DNA from: Pleurotus ostreatus/Saccharomyces cerevisiae fusant
Lineage: Eukaryota; Opisthokonta
Assembly (NCBI GenBank): GCA_024196135.1
Contig: JAMQCK010000017.1
Span: 124,001 to 188,000 of the forward strand
DNA length: 64,000 nt
Reading direction: 5' to 3'
Shown here: positions 10,283 through 21,532 of the stretch, piece after piece
How the letters are laid out: every line of letters starts with the position of its first letter
Numbering within the stretch: position 1 is the first letter of the stretch
The notes under the pieces: model-generated
What the model was told of the DNA's origin: nothing
Databases searched by the model: none
The model's input: the letters and a program-made list of their open reading frames with translations, nothing else
Position numbers and translations under genes: made by a program

Positions 10283-11519
10283 ATGTACGCGCTCACGATG
10301 GCCCTCGTTGCCCTCATACCCTTTCTCGGACTTACTAGCCGAGTGCTTGGGCTGCCTAACGGACTCTGTGGGTGCATCCTACCGTGGCACAATGTTCTCA
10401 CTCATAGCAAGTTCTATATAGCTTCCAGCAGTCCCAGGAGCATCGCCGCCACGGGTATGCACACCGCCGCCGACGCGCAGGGTCGTTACTTCGGGACCTT
10501 CTGCGACCCCGCCTCTACGTACTGGAACGACGCTGGCTTCATGGCTCTGGTCGACAACGCCGCCGACGTCGGGCAGCTCACGGTCTCGAACTCTCTAAAG
10601 TGGGACTCGACGGAGCCCTCCCAGAACAGCTTCTCCTACACGAATCCTGACCGACTCGTCGAGTACGCCCAGGAACACGGCTACATCGTGCGCGGTCACA
10701 CGCTCGTCTGGCACTCTCAACTACCGTCGTGGGTGAATAATGTGGCGCAGTCGTCCGTGCAGGACGTGATGGAGAACCACATCGCGAACGTCGCAGGGCA
10801 CTATGTGGGCAAGCTGTATGCTTGGGACGTGGTCAACGGTGAGCCCAAGACTGTCTTGCTCTCCCGGGTTGGGCTGACGGTGTTGCGTCACTAAAGAGCC
10901 TTTCAATGACGACGGGACCTGGCGCTCGGACCCCTTCCATAATGCTCTCGGTGACGCCTATGTCGCTCTTGCCCTGAACAAAACTCGTGCTGTCGATCCG
11001 GACGTCAAGCTTTACATCAACGAATACAACGTTGAGTACCCCGGCGCGAAGTCGTCCGCCCTCGTCGCCTTGGCGAAGTCCCTCGTCTCCGCCGGAGCGC
11101 CGCTGCAGGGCATCGGCTTCCAGGGCCACTTCATCCTGGGACAAACGCCGAGCACAGCGACTCTCATCTCGCAGTTCGAGCAGTACACAAGTCTCGGGCT
11201 CGAGGTGGCCATTACGGAGCTCGATATTAGGATCAAGCAGCCAGCGTCCGCGCAGAGCCTCGCGCAGCAGCAAACAGAATTCCAAAATGTGGTCGCCGCC
11301 TGCAAGGTGCGTTCAGTCTCGCGCTATTCTCATCGTCCTTGTATTGATTGCATCGCGAAGGCGGTCGACCTGTGTGTGGGCGTGACGGCCGCGGGCATGA
11401 GTGACAAGTATTCGTGGGTTCCGAATACGTTCCCTGGGTATGGATCGCCTTTGATGTTCGATGAGTCGTTCAAGCAGAAGCCGGCATACACCGGTGTTGT
11501 CGAGGGGTGGGGCGCTTAA
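10283..11519 (+). CDS. Secreted endo-1,4-beta-xylanase, family GH10
   Basis: Cleaves internal beta-1,4 bonds of xylan outside the cell. Exons 10283-10367, 10422-10838, 10897-11306 and 11361-11519 give 356 residues. A hydrophobic signal peptide covers about residues 1-23 (MYALTMALVALIPFLGL). GH10 blocks are HTLVWHSQLPSWV, the acid/base motif WDVVNEPFND (Glu codon split by intron 2), YINEYNVE, GFQGHFILG, and the nucleophile motif VAITELDIR. The end is DKYSWVPNTFPGYGSPL. There is no CBM1. The segment that usually reads VTVWG just before DKYSW here reads VTAAGM, so a conserved substrate-subsite Trp is absent (codon 11391-11393). Introns 1 and 3 are each 54 bases, in frame and stop-free, so their retention would still give an open frame. 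Family assignment is firm; normal activity is less so. Confidence 0.92.
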
Positions 11520-11854
11520 GCAGATATGAATGGTCGGGTTAATGGGTGATGTACTCTGACTCTACTTGAACATGCTACCGGGTTGATCTATGCAAAGTGT
11601 TCAGCGGCTCTGCGAGTTCTCGGGTTATGCGGAATGGTACAAGACCGGACAACAATAACCAAATATGAGCCCCGCGGTCCGCGGATCTCCATTTCCGGCG
11701 GTTCTTTGTTCGACTTCATTTTCTGGCGCCAAACTTCTGCGTCTGTGTGCAGCCCGTTGTTCCGCGATTCTTGATTTGTCGAAGGCAACATTCTAGGGAC
11801 CAAGTCAAGGACCAGCTTGGACCGCTTCGACGTGTACAATGCAGTGAAGCTATC
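11520..11854. other. Intergenic region
   Basis: The 3' end of the xylanase and promoter of F-box 3. The F-box frame is open from 11747, but the upstream part looks non-coding. Nothing else is seen. Confidence 0.3.
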
Positions 11855-13438
11855 ATGGCCATAGCACACCCGACCTTAAAAGCGCTGCGGCCAATCCGAA
11901 GAGGCACCACTACCCCTTTCTCGTCGCCAACGATGCCTTCGGCCTCCGGCTTGACCGCTGAGGAGCAACGCAAGGCATGCAGCCATAACCCAGATCGCCA
12001 CAGCATCATTTCGACGTTACCGGTCGAGCTACTCAGCGAGATCTTTCGCTGGTACGTTGCCGTCGCATGCTTCCACTACCCTTCTAGCCAATATTGGCCC
12101 CCGCTGATTCTGACGCGCGTCTGCTCCTCGTGGCGCGACATCGTCATGGGTTTGCCTCGTCTTTGGACGCAGGTCGTGATCCCTTGCGCTCATCAGTGCC
12201 AAACGCTACACGAAGATTGCCTACAGCGATGCAATGACTGGCTGCAACGCAGCTTTCCGCATCCCGTTGCCGTCGACTTGCCTTCCTACTACCTGTCCTG
12301 CATGGAGAGCAGACTTGCCTCGGATGTCCTTGCGAAACACGCATCGCGGATTACCAGACTTAGACTCGATCTAGACAGATATCAAGTTCGCAGCGAAGAG
12401 TCCATGATAGCTCTCTTCGCTCTGCCTCCTGGAACCTTTCCTGCGCTCACGCATCTGACGCTCATTGTCATATTCGATATCTTTCGTACGGGAAGGGTAG
12501 TCTCGGCGTTCGGTCAGTCGCCCTTGCGTACACTGCGCCTCAAATACGAGCCACAAACGGCGGAGGACAACATCAGACCCGAGGAAATCTTCCAGATCAC
12601 ATGGGAAGGACTGGAAGCGCTGTACATGGATCCTTGGCCCGCTGATCGGCCGCATGGGTATTCAGCGAATGCCTCTTCCTTTGTGACCGAGCACCTTCGC
12701 GACATTCGGACTCTTTCCCTGACGCTACCATTTATACGCTCGCCACACGCTGGCCCGCCAACTGGGAAACCCAACCGTACTGCGTTTCCTCACATGCGAA
12801 ATCTCCGAATCACCACAGACAACACGGGCAACTTGCCCATTGGAGCCGCCAACACCGACCACGCACTCTTCCAAGTATTTGACCTACCTGCACTCGAGAA
12901 CCTCACGCTCCTGCACACCTACTACGGGCATTGCGGCCGTGAAGGCAGGGTACCTCCCACAGTCTCATCCGGCCTGTTCGACGACGTAGACTTCAGGCAG
13001 ACATCGCTCGGTCGACTGCGCAGGCTTTCCTTAATTGACCTTGGCAGGATACCAGATCAGAAACTGCTCAACGTTCTCAAGGCCACCCCAATGCTGGAAG
13101 AACTCGACCTCTGGGATTCTATGGACCTTCGCATTCCGTTTTACGAACGGATGGCGTCGCCTAGCACCCTCGTTCCCCGTCTACGGGCCCTTTTCATTCA
13201 CTACGCCGATGACGAAACCGAGGACGATTTTGAGGCCATGACCCGGGGTCTAGAGGTGCAGCTGCGTGGGCAGTGGGGAGAAAGGGATCGCGGCGCAGAT
13301 GATGAGGCCCCCGTGCTGAAGGAAATGAAAGCGAGTCGGGGCTGGACGGGTGCACCAGCTCCTCTCAAGCTAGAGCAGGCGTGGGTGGATGCTATGGAAG
13401 CGCTGCGTCCGGCCGGAGCGAAGTTGTATTTGAAGTAA
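11855..13438 (+). CDS. F-box/leucine-rich-like protein 3
   Basis: Single-exon probable SCF adaptor of about 527 residues from the Met at 11855. The in-frame Met at 11747 would add a basic 36-residue leader that I think is untranslated. The F-box-like motif is STLPVELLSEIFRWYV, followed by TRVCSSWRDIVMGLPRLWTQ. The remainder shows leucine-rich repeats (for example TFPALTHLTLIV and LGRLRRLSLIDLG). It ends AMEALRPAGAKLYLK, nearly the same as F-box 4 30 kb away (AMEKLRPAGAKLSLK), so these two form a second paralogue pair distinct from F-box 1/2. The ubiquitylation target is unknown. Confidence 0.85.
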   Translation: MAIAHPTLKALRPIRRGTTTPFSSPTMPSASGLTAEEQRKACSHNPDRHSIISTLPVELLSEIFRWYVAVACFHYPSSQYWPPLILTRVCSSWRDIVMGLPRLWTQVVIPCAHQCQTLHEDCLQRCNDWLQRSFPHPVAVDLPSYYLSCMESRLASDVLAKHASRITRLRLDLDRYQVRSEESMIALFALPPGTFPALTHLTLIVIFDIFRTGRVVSAFGQSPLRTLRLKYEPQTAEDNIRPEEIFQITWEGLEALYMDPWPADRPHGYSANASSFVTEHLRDIRTLSLTLPFIRSPHAGPPTGKPNRTAFPHMRNLRITTDNTGNLPIGAANTDHALFQVFDLPALENLTLLHTYYGHCGREGRVPPTVSSGLFDDVDFRQTSLGRLRRLSLIDLGRIPDQKLLNVLKATPMLEELDLWDSMDLRIPFYERMASPSTLVPRLRALFIHYADDETEDDFEAMTRGLEVQLRGQWGERDRGADDEAPVLKEMKASRGWTGAPAPLKLEQAWVDAMEALRPAGAKLYLK

Positions 13439-13578
13439 CCCATTCAGTCTCGCCCATCATCGAGATAGATACAACCTTACGGAATGGTTATCTAAATGTA
13501 CATGATTTGCCTACGCTTGTAGAACTTGTAGAACACAATCAATAGACGTTTCGGGAGCACGAGGCTGTTCTCGTCAAT

Positions 13579-15078
13579 CTACAGCTCTGCCTTGCCCTTC
13601 ATAAGGAAGGGGCCATTGTGTTTCGGCGGCGGGGCCTCCATCTGTATCATCGCGAGGAAGTCGTGTACGAGATCGGCGGCAGCGATGCTCGTCACGTCGG
13701 CATTATCGTATGCGGGAGCAACCTCAACCAGATCCGCGCCCCTGCATGCAAGGTAAATTCACATTGTCACCATATTCACAGGATGCCACGTACACGAAGT
13801 TGAGCCCAGTCAGTCCGCGCAGGATGCGCTTCATCTCGCGTACTGACCAGCCGCCGGCCTCGGGAGTGCCCGTAGCAGGGGCGAAGGCGGGGTCGATTAC
13901 GTCGATATCCAGGCTGGAACATGGTGAGATTAGGCATAAGGATGCAAGTCGCGTGCAGCATACGTGAGGTAGACAGGCGTGTCGCCAACGCGCGCGCGAA
14001 TGGCGCTAACGACGTTGTCGAGACCGTAGTCGTCGATGTCCTCTGCGCTGATGACCTCGAAGCCGACATCCTCATCGTGGCGGAGCTGAAGGTGGTCCTG
14101 AACACAAGGTCAGAGAATGACAAGGCGGATTAAGTCTGCTACGAACCCGCATCTTCTGCCGGATACCACCATGCACGCTACGGTTCGTCATGTGGCCCTC
14201 CTCGTAAGCCACAGTAAAGTAGGAGCCGTGCGTGATGCGCTCGTATTTGCCCGTCTCATTTCCTGACTTGCCCGTATCTATGACAATGATGAGCAAAAGC
14301 AAGAAAGCTCGCGGGTATAAAATCACCGAAGTGGGAATCAAAGTGGATAACCTATATGGACGCGTGAGTTCAAATCGACGAAAACCTCTATGAATACCCT
14401 CACCGAAATCTTTCCGTAGTACTTCGAAAGGGAGCGCAGAATGGGGAGCGTTATAGTGTGGTCACCACCGAGCGTCACGATCGCAGGGTGCGGTACACCA
14501 TCGAGCGCGAGAGATGCGCTTCGAGACGTGATACGGGTAGCCTTCGCAGCACTTGCAACCGGCCGGCCCAATAGTGTCGTGTACGCGGCCTCCATCTGGT
14601 CGAGCGCCTTGAGGTTGTCGTACGCACTCAAAGGGACGTCGCCGCAATCGATCAAGGATGCACCAAGTTCAGTAGGGCTCTGACCCCATGCGAGTGTCCA
14701 GCCGTCTGGACGTTGTCTCCTTGAGCCAGATCGGATGCCATATGGACCAAATCGTGCGCCTGAATACATGCTTAGTGAGAAAGGGTAGAACGAACAAGGA
14801 GCCTAGGTACCTGGCCGGTACGATACCGTCGTGTCAAAGGGGAACCCGAGGATGGCGATGTCGAATCTCGCATTCGCATCGTCGAGGCAACGGGAGTATG
14901 GCATGTGGCTGAAGCTGAGCGGGCCGCTGTACCCGAGGTCCTCCTGCGAGCCGTACTTAGAGGTCCATGGCTCCTTGCTCACATCAACCATGCGCTCCGC
15001 GTCCGGCGCAGTAAGCGGGGTCTGCGATGCGAGAGCGAGGCTAGCAAGGACAAGAGGAAGAAGACGGAGGACCTGCAT
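13579..15078 (-). CDS. Secreted agmatinase-like ureohydrolase (arginase family)
   Basis: Arginase-superfamily dimanganese hydrolase, expected to release urea from agmatine or a related guanidino compound. Residues 1-20 ([19 protein letters not shown]) form a signal peptide, so it enters the secretory pathway. Exon 1 is 14811-15078. Splicing joins YRPG to ARFGPYGIR, the classical family start. Metal ligands are visible in order: GGDHTITLP, then HFDSHFDTGK (rebuilt across a short intron), and [13 protein letters not shown]. The C-terminal block is [24 protein letters not shown]. The stop is at 13579-13581. Agaricomycetes carry several secreted members of this type, and true substrates are largely untested. 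A TATA-like element lies about 40 bases upstream. Confidence 0.9.
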
Positions 15079-15820
15079 GATGGTACGCGGGGAATGAGGT
15101 GGGCGGAGACATCGCAGTATTTATCCTTCCATGATAAGGCCGCTAGCATGATAAGCGCGCATGAGGAGGCCAGTTCGGAGTGCCTCCCCGGCATAGATAG
15201 CCTTGAGATACTCGGCCGACTCCTGACCAAGACTGCAAGATAAGAAGCTGTAGAGTCGACCTGAAGACACCGAAGAATCCGCTCCGAGTGGCAAGCTGGG
15301 TATCCTCGAACCTGGAGTCGAAAGCCTCGATGTTGTTGGGACTCAGTTTCGCATGCAAATAGGCTCCCTGAGCTGCGTTACCCGAGAAATTCGCTTGAAT
15401 GTTGATTTTCATGAGTACAAGCACCGGTACGATTCAAACAGCGAGGGCGGGAGGAAAAGTGCGACGTGACCGTGACAGTGACCGAGGAACCACTCAAGCC
15501 AAGGCACAAATGCGAATTCGGTTGTACTGTAAGTTAGTTGCTCCAACACCTATAATATATTCAACATCAGTCTACCATGCAGAGTCCATTCAGAAGCTAT
15601 CCCAGGTGCACTCTATTCACAACATCCTGGCCAGCGTGTCAGTAAGATTATTGGAAAACGACGTCGAAAGCGTACGGATAGCGGGGTATTCCTGCGATAC
15701 AGCGAACTAGTCCGTGGTCGAGTGCTATATACCTATCGACAACCCTAGTCTCCCCCGCCCTAGTCCTTCCCGCCGTGACCTCTGAGGACGTCCCCGCACG
15801 TCAGCGCAGTCTACCATACA
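15079..15820. other. Intergenic region between agmatinase promoter and EFR3 3' end
   Basis: On the minus strand an ATAAATAC element at about 15116-15125 lies near 40 bases upstream of the agmatinase start. A 93-codon minus frame at 15143-15424 has no domain. No repeats or RNA genes are seen. Confidence 0.35.
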
Positions 15821-18800
15821 TCAAGCGGTGACTTGCCGTTGGTCGGGCCGCTGCAGCGTCGACTTGAGCAGGTTCGGCGTCTGCTTCCCGATGCCGAGCT
15901 TGCTGAGCACGTCGCGCACCTCGCCCGGGCGCGTTGGTGGCGCGCGCTTGGCGCGGTTGCGGGATCGCGTGGGCGTGAGGCGGCTGCCGCCCTCGTAGAC
16001 GGAGGAGCCGTGGTCTGCGGTCGAGATGGACGCAGGCTTCGCGAGCGCGGTGCTGGAGAGCGTGACGCTATTCCGGCCCTCGAGCGCCTCGCGTAGATCG
16101 GTTACGCCTACTCCGCGCGTTGAGCGCGCAAGGCTGGCTATAGACATGTTGTTTTCGACACGCATAAGGGCCGGAGTGATCTTGAGCAGCGGTGAGACAC
16201 CTTCATCCTTCAACGACGACGTTGACGAGGACTTCTCGACAGCTGGATGCACGAATGAGTAAGACGGATGCGATAAAGATTGGTGAAGGCTTACCGTCAA
16301 GGAGGGCAGAGTCGGCAGTCCAGTGAGCGCCCAGTCTTCTCAAGAGGCCTTGCTGATCTATGCCAGTCGCACGCTGTACGTTGACGCTCGATATGAGCGA
16401 CATGATTGCCGACTGAGCGTCGACACCACGCCAGATGCTGTCATGGTCTGCAGTCGGGAAATCGACTGGCTCTTGTGGGGGATGGTAGGTGCCAACCTGA
16501 GCCTCCGGTGACGGTGGAAGGGTGAGCCGCGCCGGCTTCGTCGACAGCGCCTGAGAAACGAAAATGAGCCTTCGTCCACGCTGGAAAGTCATGACATAAC
16601 TTACCGCCTCCGCCAACTTCACCAAATCATCGCACTTCCAGATCCTCCCTATCCGCAACCAGAGCTCGGCCAGCACAAGGTGTATCGCCGCAACATGCTG
16701 GCTCGCGCCGGGATCCTCCGTCTCCGTAGTATTCGCCATAGCCAGCAGCGCCGGCACCCCCGTCATCAGCGCCCTCACCGGCGACTGCTGGTGCAACACC
16801 GTCTGCACCTCCAGAATATGTGCATAGTCGGACAGGTTCGCCGACGCGGACGCCGTCACGCGCGGAGTCTCCCTATCCAACAACCGGTACACGACCGACA
16901 GCTTGCGCCCCCGAATCGGTGCGTACGAGCGCCGCGTCGCTGCGTCCGACGTCCCGGTGTCGAACTTGCGCGACGAGGCGGAGGGGGAGGAGCGGCCGGA
17001 GGGTGATGGCTGCGGTGAGACTGTACGTTCAAGCGCGGAGGTCGTGGCGAGGAGGTAGCAGTACGCGTGCACGGCTTGCACTAGTTTCGTCCCGCCGTCG
17101 CTTCCTTGCAGGATCATGGCCACGTTCGTTGCTCTCTGGACCTCGTCCTCGGAGGGCTGCGGCGCCCGCTCGGATCCTTCTGCGACAGGCTCCTCATCCT
17201 TGGGCATCTCCTCCGCCAAGTAGAACTTGAGCGCGTCCGCATAGTCGGCCCTCACGGCGTATTCGGGATCGCACAGCAAGCTAAGCGTATCGTGCCAGAC
17301 CGAAGGTAGGACGCGGGTGCGCCGAGGGACACGCACCCTTGGGACACCATCCGTCTCGGAGGAGACACGATGCCGGCTTGATATGGACATCGTTGGGCTT
17401 CGGGCACGTGAGTCACGGCGCTGTTTCTGCTGCGGCTCGTGCTTATTGGCGGAGACGATGAGTCCGAGAAGGCCTGCAAGTAAACAGCGGATAGACTCTG
17501 CCCTGCTCTGATTGTGCTCTGGCTTGCTCGCAGACGATATGTCTTTCGTCTCGATTGCCGTTAGCCTGCTGATGAGCTCGCCCTACGAGAGAAGTCAGCA
17601 GCCGATAGGCATCATGCACCAAGCTACGTACCGCCAGGTCCTGAATCTGGTCTGCATAGTAGACATGGCATCCCAATGACGAGATACACTCTACGAGCGA
17701 GGGCAGCAGAGTGTCATTAGCATTCACATGCGTGCGCTTGATCAGGAAGGTGATGAGGTTGGATATTATGTCCGACGTCGACAAGTTGATGAGGGGCGTA
17801 GGCGAGCTGAAGACCGTTGTGATCATAGACACAAGCGCTGTATGCTGAGGCGTCGCGGTCGGCGTCTCCTGACTCTCTAGCAAGCGCTCGACCAGCCAGG
17901 TCGGCACCGCATATCGGTACTGGTAGCGCGCCCAGTCCGCGGTCTTCTGTGCGAGCCAGCAGCAGTGGTCCTTCTGTATCCATCCGTTCAAGCCGTCGAG
18001 ATTGTCGAAGGCCGAGCGCATTATGTACCCGAGCTGCCCGCCATTGACGTGGTCTAGCAGGGATGATAACGCGTGCAATGCAGCGTTGGAGACATCCTTA
18101 TTGGAGGGACCCCGTTCGCCGTCAATATGCAGGTGTATTGACGCTGCTCTGCGCTCCATAGTGGGTCTCGTCCGAAACTCGGCGAGGTAGGGGGATATCG
18201 GGGATTCCTTGATGTGATGCGCCCTATGAGAAGTCAGTACGATGAGATCGCCGAAGTGTAGCAGAATGGCGCTCACTGTTCGGAGAGGGTATGGAGGTCC
18301 GCCTGGAAGATATTTACGAGGATCGGCCGCATGAGGATGGAAACCTGCTCGCGGAACTGCGCGGAGTCGTTGTAGAGCGCTTCGGACGTTAGAGCGCCCA
18401 TAATTGCGCCAAAGCCGACTAAGCGCGTCCTGGGCAGCTGATGAGTGGCAGTCGCGTCAACGGGGAAGTTGTCGGACCTATTGCGTAGCTCATGATCTGA
18501 GGCAGAGCTAGAGGCAAGCTCGGAGAAGCGCTGGAGGACTGCGAGGTAATCCTGAGTGAAGGTTGCGTCGGCGCCTATCAGATGACCGTCCGTATACGTC
18601 GTCCATGCAGTAAACTGCCAACCATTAGTGCGTGGCGCGCAGTGTATTGAGGCGATCGGCGTACCACACTCGCGGCGCGGGCGGCGACTTCCAGATCCTG
18701 CGACAGGCAGCGCATCACTTCGCCAATAGACGACATAAGGGAGGGGGATAGTAGGGCAATGTCGCGTCGGCATTCCGTCGCGAGCGCGCGGTAGACGGCC

Positions 18801-19155
18801 AAGTCCATGAGCACCAGACTATTGAGGCGTCAGCGCAGTTCGCCACAGCACGTTGTATGACACGCACACTTTGGAGCGCATGTTCCCCGCCTGCGCCTTG
18901 CGCGCCTCGTATTTGATCCTCTTATCCAGCTCACTGCCGAGCTTCGTTAACTTGGCTGGGTGGTTCAGCCTGCACAAGTTCCCCTATAAGCGCTCCGGGT
19001 CCCCATCGTTGTGGCACCAGTACGCACGCATAGTAAGTGAGCTTGCTCAGCTCCTGTGAGTTTGGATTAAAACCAGGACCCGACGTGAGGAGCGCGGAGG
19101 TCGGCGGGTAGCAGGCGTTGAGCAGCTGCACATGGTTGGGGGTGAATATATTCAT
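15821..19155 (-). CDS. EFR3: Efr3, plasma-membrane scaffold for PI4-kinase
   Basis: Efr3 is a palmitoylated armadillo-like protein that holds the PI4-kinase Stt4 with Ypp1 at plasma-membrane patches. The N-terminus MNIFTPNHVQLLNACYPPTS is the characteristic fungal start and fixes the ATG at 19155. Later blocks are YRALATECRRDIALLSPSL, FTAWTTYTDGHLIGADATFT, LVGFGAIMGALTSEALYND and a helical repeat region through WLVERLLESQ. The middle has a Ser/Arg-rich linker (RVSSETDGVPRVRVPRRTR). The C-terminal exon is Ser/Thr-rich and ends DQRQVTA. About ten exons are joined by short introns. Cysteines close to the start (C15) are candidates for palmitoylation. Length, about 900-1000 residues, suits fungal Efr3. 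Confidence 0.92.
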
Positions 19156-19656
19156 GGGAGCGGCAGAAAGTGAGATAGAGAGTCAAACGAGAGGCGCAAG
19201 CTGATTAAGCGGAGATCATATACGGGGGGAGGTGGGGTACATGAGTAGGGGAGGTATAAGAGCAGCGCGACCGGTGACGGGGACTATTGATGCATGTTGA
19301 CGCTTTGATGGCTCGCGTGGAACGGCGATTCCCTTCTCCGGAATTTTTCTTTGTCCTGCTTGCTCTTGACCACCACCTTCCCCTCCCCCTCACTTCGATG
19401 CACTCGCGATGGACATGATCATGGTGAGCGTCTGTGCTTCTCTCTTTCTGTGATGAATCTTTGCTGTGCACCAGTCCAAGTGTGGGGTTTTCTCTGCGCT
19501 CAGACGACAACCTACCCTGGCATCCTATATACGCTTGGATGCCCTGACCCATGTTTCGTCGCCTCACGAATTTTCGCTGATGCCTTTCCAGATGTTTTCA
19601 TTGCATTACACGTTCGTTACAGTATATCAATGTCGTTTAGCACATTCAATACACGA
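19156..19656. other. Intergenic region, EFR3 promoter
   Basis: This lies upstream of EFR3 and downstream of the epimerase, both on the minus strand. It is rich in purine runs. No coding or RNA feature is supported. Confidence 0.3.
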
Positions 19657-21141
19657 TCACTCGTCGATGACCGAGAACACATACGAAGAATGCCAGAAGT
19701 ACGGCTTGTCGGGACCATAGATGTCGTCGATCCCGTACTCCGGGTTGTTGATCGCGTCAAGGTAAGATTCTTGCTCGAGGACGATGCAGGAGTGGTCCTC
19801 GATGTACGCGTCGGGGCCACCCTGGCTGTTCTTGCGAGGCGTCGGGTTCGTCGCGTTGTACTCCCCGTTGCAGCTGTAGATCTGCAACGCGAGCTGGTTG
19901 GTGAAGACGTCGAGGCTGCAGCGATCGTCAGCAAGCATGCTTTCCCTCGATCAATCGACGCACCGAATGCCCGAGTTCTCGCTCCATACGGACAGAACTG
20001 GTGCGTCCCCTGTGTTGTTGTCGTATACCCATGCGTTGTCAAACCCTACACAGTCTACTCGAGACTTAGCATTCCATGCCGCGTGGACGAGACCACCCAC
20101 TCACCAGTACCGCAGTACTGCGCCTCCGCTGTCGCGTTAATCGAGTCGCCGATCGACTTCGCCTGGCGGAAATCCAAGGCAGTCCCCTCCACATCAATGA
20201 ACGACCCGTTCGGGATGAGGTTCCCGTCTGTCGCAATAACTCTGGACGACTGGATCTGTGCGATGTGCCCACTCAAGTCCTGCGTCTCATTGTACGCCTC
20301 AAGGTTCCAGAACTGGTGCGCGCTCAGCATGATTGGCGTCTTCTCCGTCGCAATTGCGGAGATGGATGTGTTGAAGACGGAGGAGTTGCCGAGGGTGTAA
20401 GTCACCTTGGCCCAGGGTCAGTGCGACTGGACGCGGACGAGAGGTAAGTTGGACGTACCGTGGTGATGACCGTACCCGGGAAACCCTGGTTCCCTGCTGG
20501 GTCGACCGTCGCAAAGCTGACGAAGTCAGTGCCATTGTCAACAATACTCCAGACATGGGTGTCAAAGCCCTTGTCGCCGCCATGGAGGGAGTTCGTGCCT
20601 GCTCACAATTCAGCGTCACGATACGGCAAATGCTGGACCTCAGCCTACCATTGTGCTCGTTCTCCGGAACCTGGTACTTCTCGCCTGGTCCCTCCGCGTT
20701 CTTCGAGATGGGAATAGTGAAGGTGCCATTGCGGATGCGGTTCGCGTAACGGCCAACGATGGGCGCGAAGTAGTTGCGTGCGGCTATGTAGTCCGACTGG
20801 AGTTGCGGGTGAGCGTGAACTCAACCTTCCAGTGCGCGACCGCAATGCTCACCTTGTTCTCGTAGCCCACGAGGATATCCCTGAACTCGCCGTACTTGTC
20901 CTGCACCCAGAAGCTCGTCGCGGCCGCTCCATGCGCAATGAAGCTCGCCCTCGCCGATCCATCCGGCGCGGTGATGTTCACCGTCTCAAGCGGCTGCAGA
21001 CCCCGTCAACCTCGGCACATCTCAGCCAGTCAAACCACCCCAAATACTCACATCCGTCCCATTGTCCACCAGCGCCGCGCAGCTCCCAAGAGCAGCCGCC
21101 ACCAGCACACCAGCACGCGCAAGAGTCTTCAAGCCTGCCAT
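19657..21141 (-). CDS. Secreted aldose 1-epimerase (galactose mutarotase family)
   Basis: Interconverts alpha and beta anomers of aldoses. A signal peptide spans about residues 1-22 (MAGLKTLARAGVLVAAALGS). Family motifs in order are GRYANRIRNGTF, then NSLHGGDKGFDTHVW (first catalytic His, rebuilt across an intron), and LSAHQFWNLEAYNE (second His). Near the C-terminus are FTNQLALQIYSCNG and CIVLEQESYLDAINNPEYG, whose Glu fits the catalytic base. Several N-x-S/T sites (NSS, NGT, NGS) suggest glycosylation of a secreted protein. The start at 21141 gives the signal peptide. A TTTTATT TATA-like element (21209-21215) lies about 70 bases upstream. It could act on sugars released by extracellular polysaccharide breakdown. 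Confidence 0.9.
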
Positions 21142-21532
21142 GGGTGTCGTCAAGGACTCGGAGGACAAGGAGATCCAGAGAGGACTGGACGCGCAGCGGG
21201 CGCGCTGCTTTTATTGCGCGTACGCGGTCCCATGACGAGGCGGGGAATTTCAGCGATCGCTGATGCGATGACGGCGTGCCATGGGGTGGCGCGGCGCGCT
21301 CGCACGGCGGGGACGCGCCGCGAACAACCAGCTGACCTTGGGCTTTGCAAAGGCGGGCGTGTATACAGGAACGGAGCACATGTGCAGGAATAGAATAGTA
21401 CAGTGGGCGGTATACAGGGTGGGTATCTGCGGGAAGTGCGTTATGTACGCGTCCGAACTCGACTGTTTATAGCCGAGGAGGCGAGGTGGAGGTGTAGTTC
21501 TAGGTGTATGGCTACAGAGGCGGTCGTCCGAA

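Noticed and set aside
10283..21141. Xylanase, agmatinase and epimerase as a degradation gene cluster
   Set aside because: They are separated by F-box and EFR3 genes, on different strands, with no shared promoter motif I can show.
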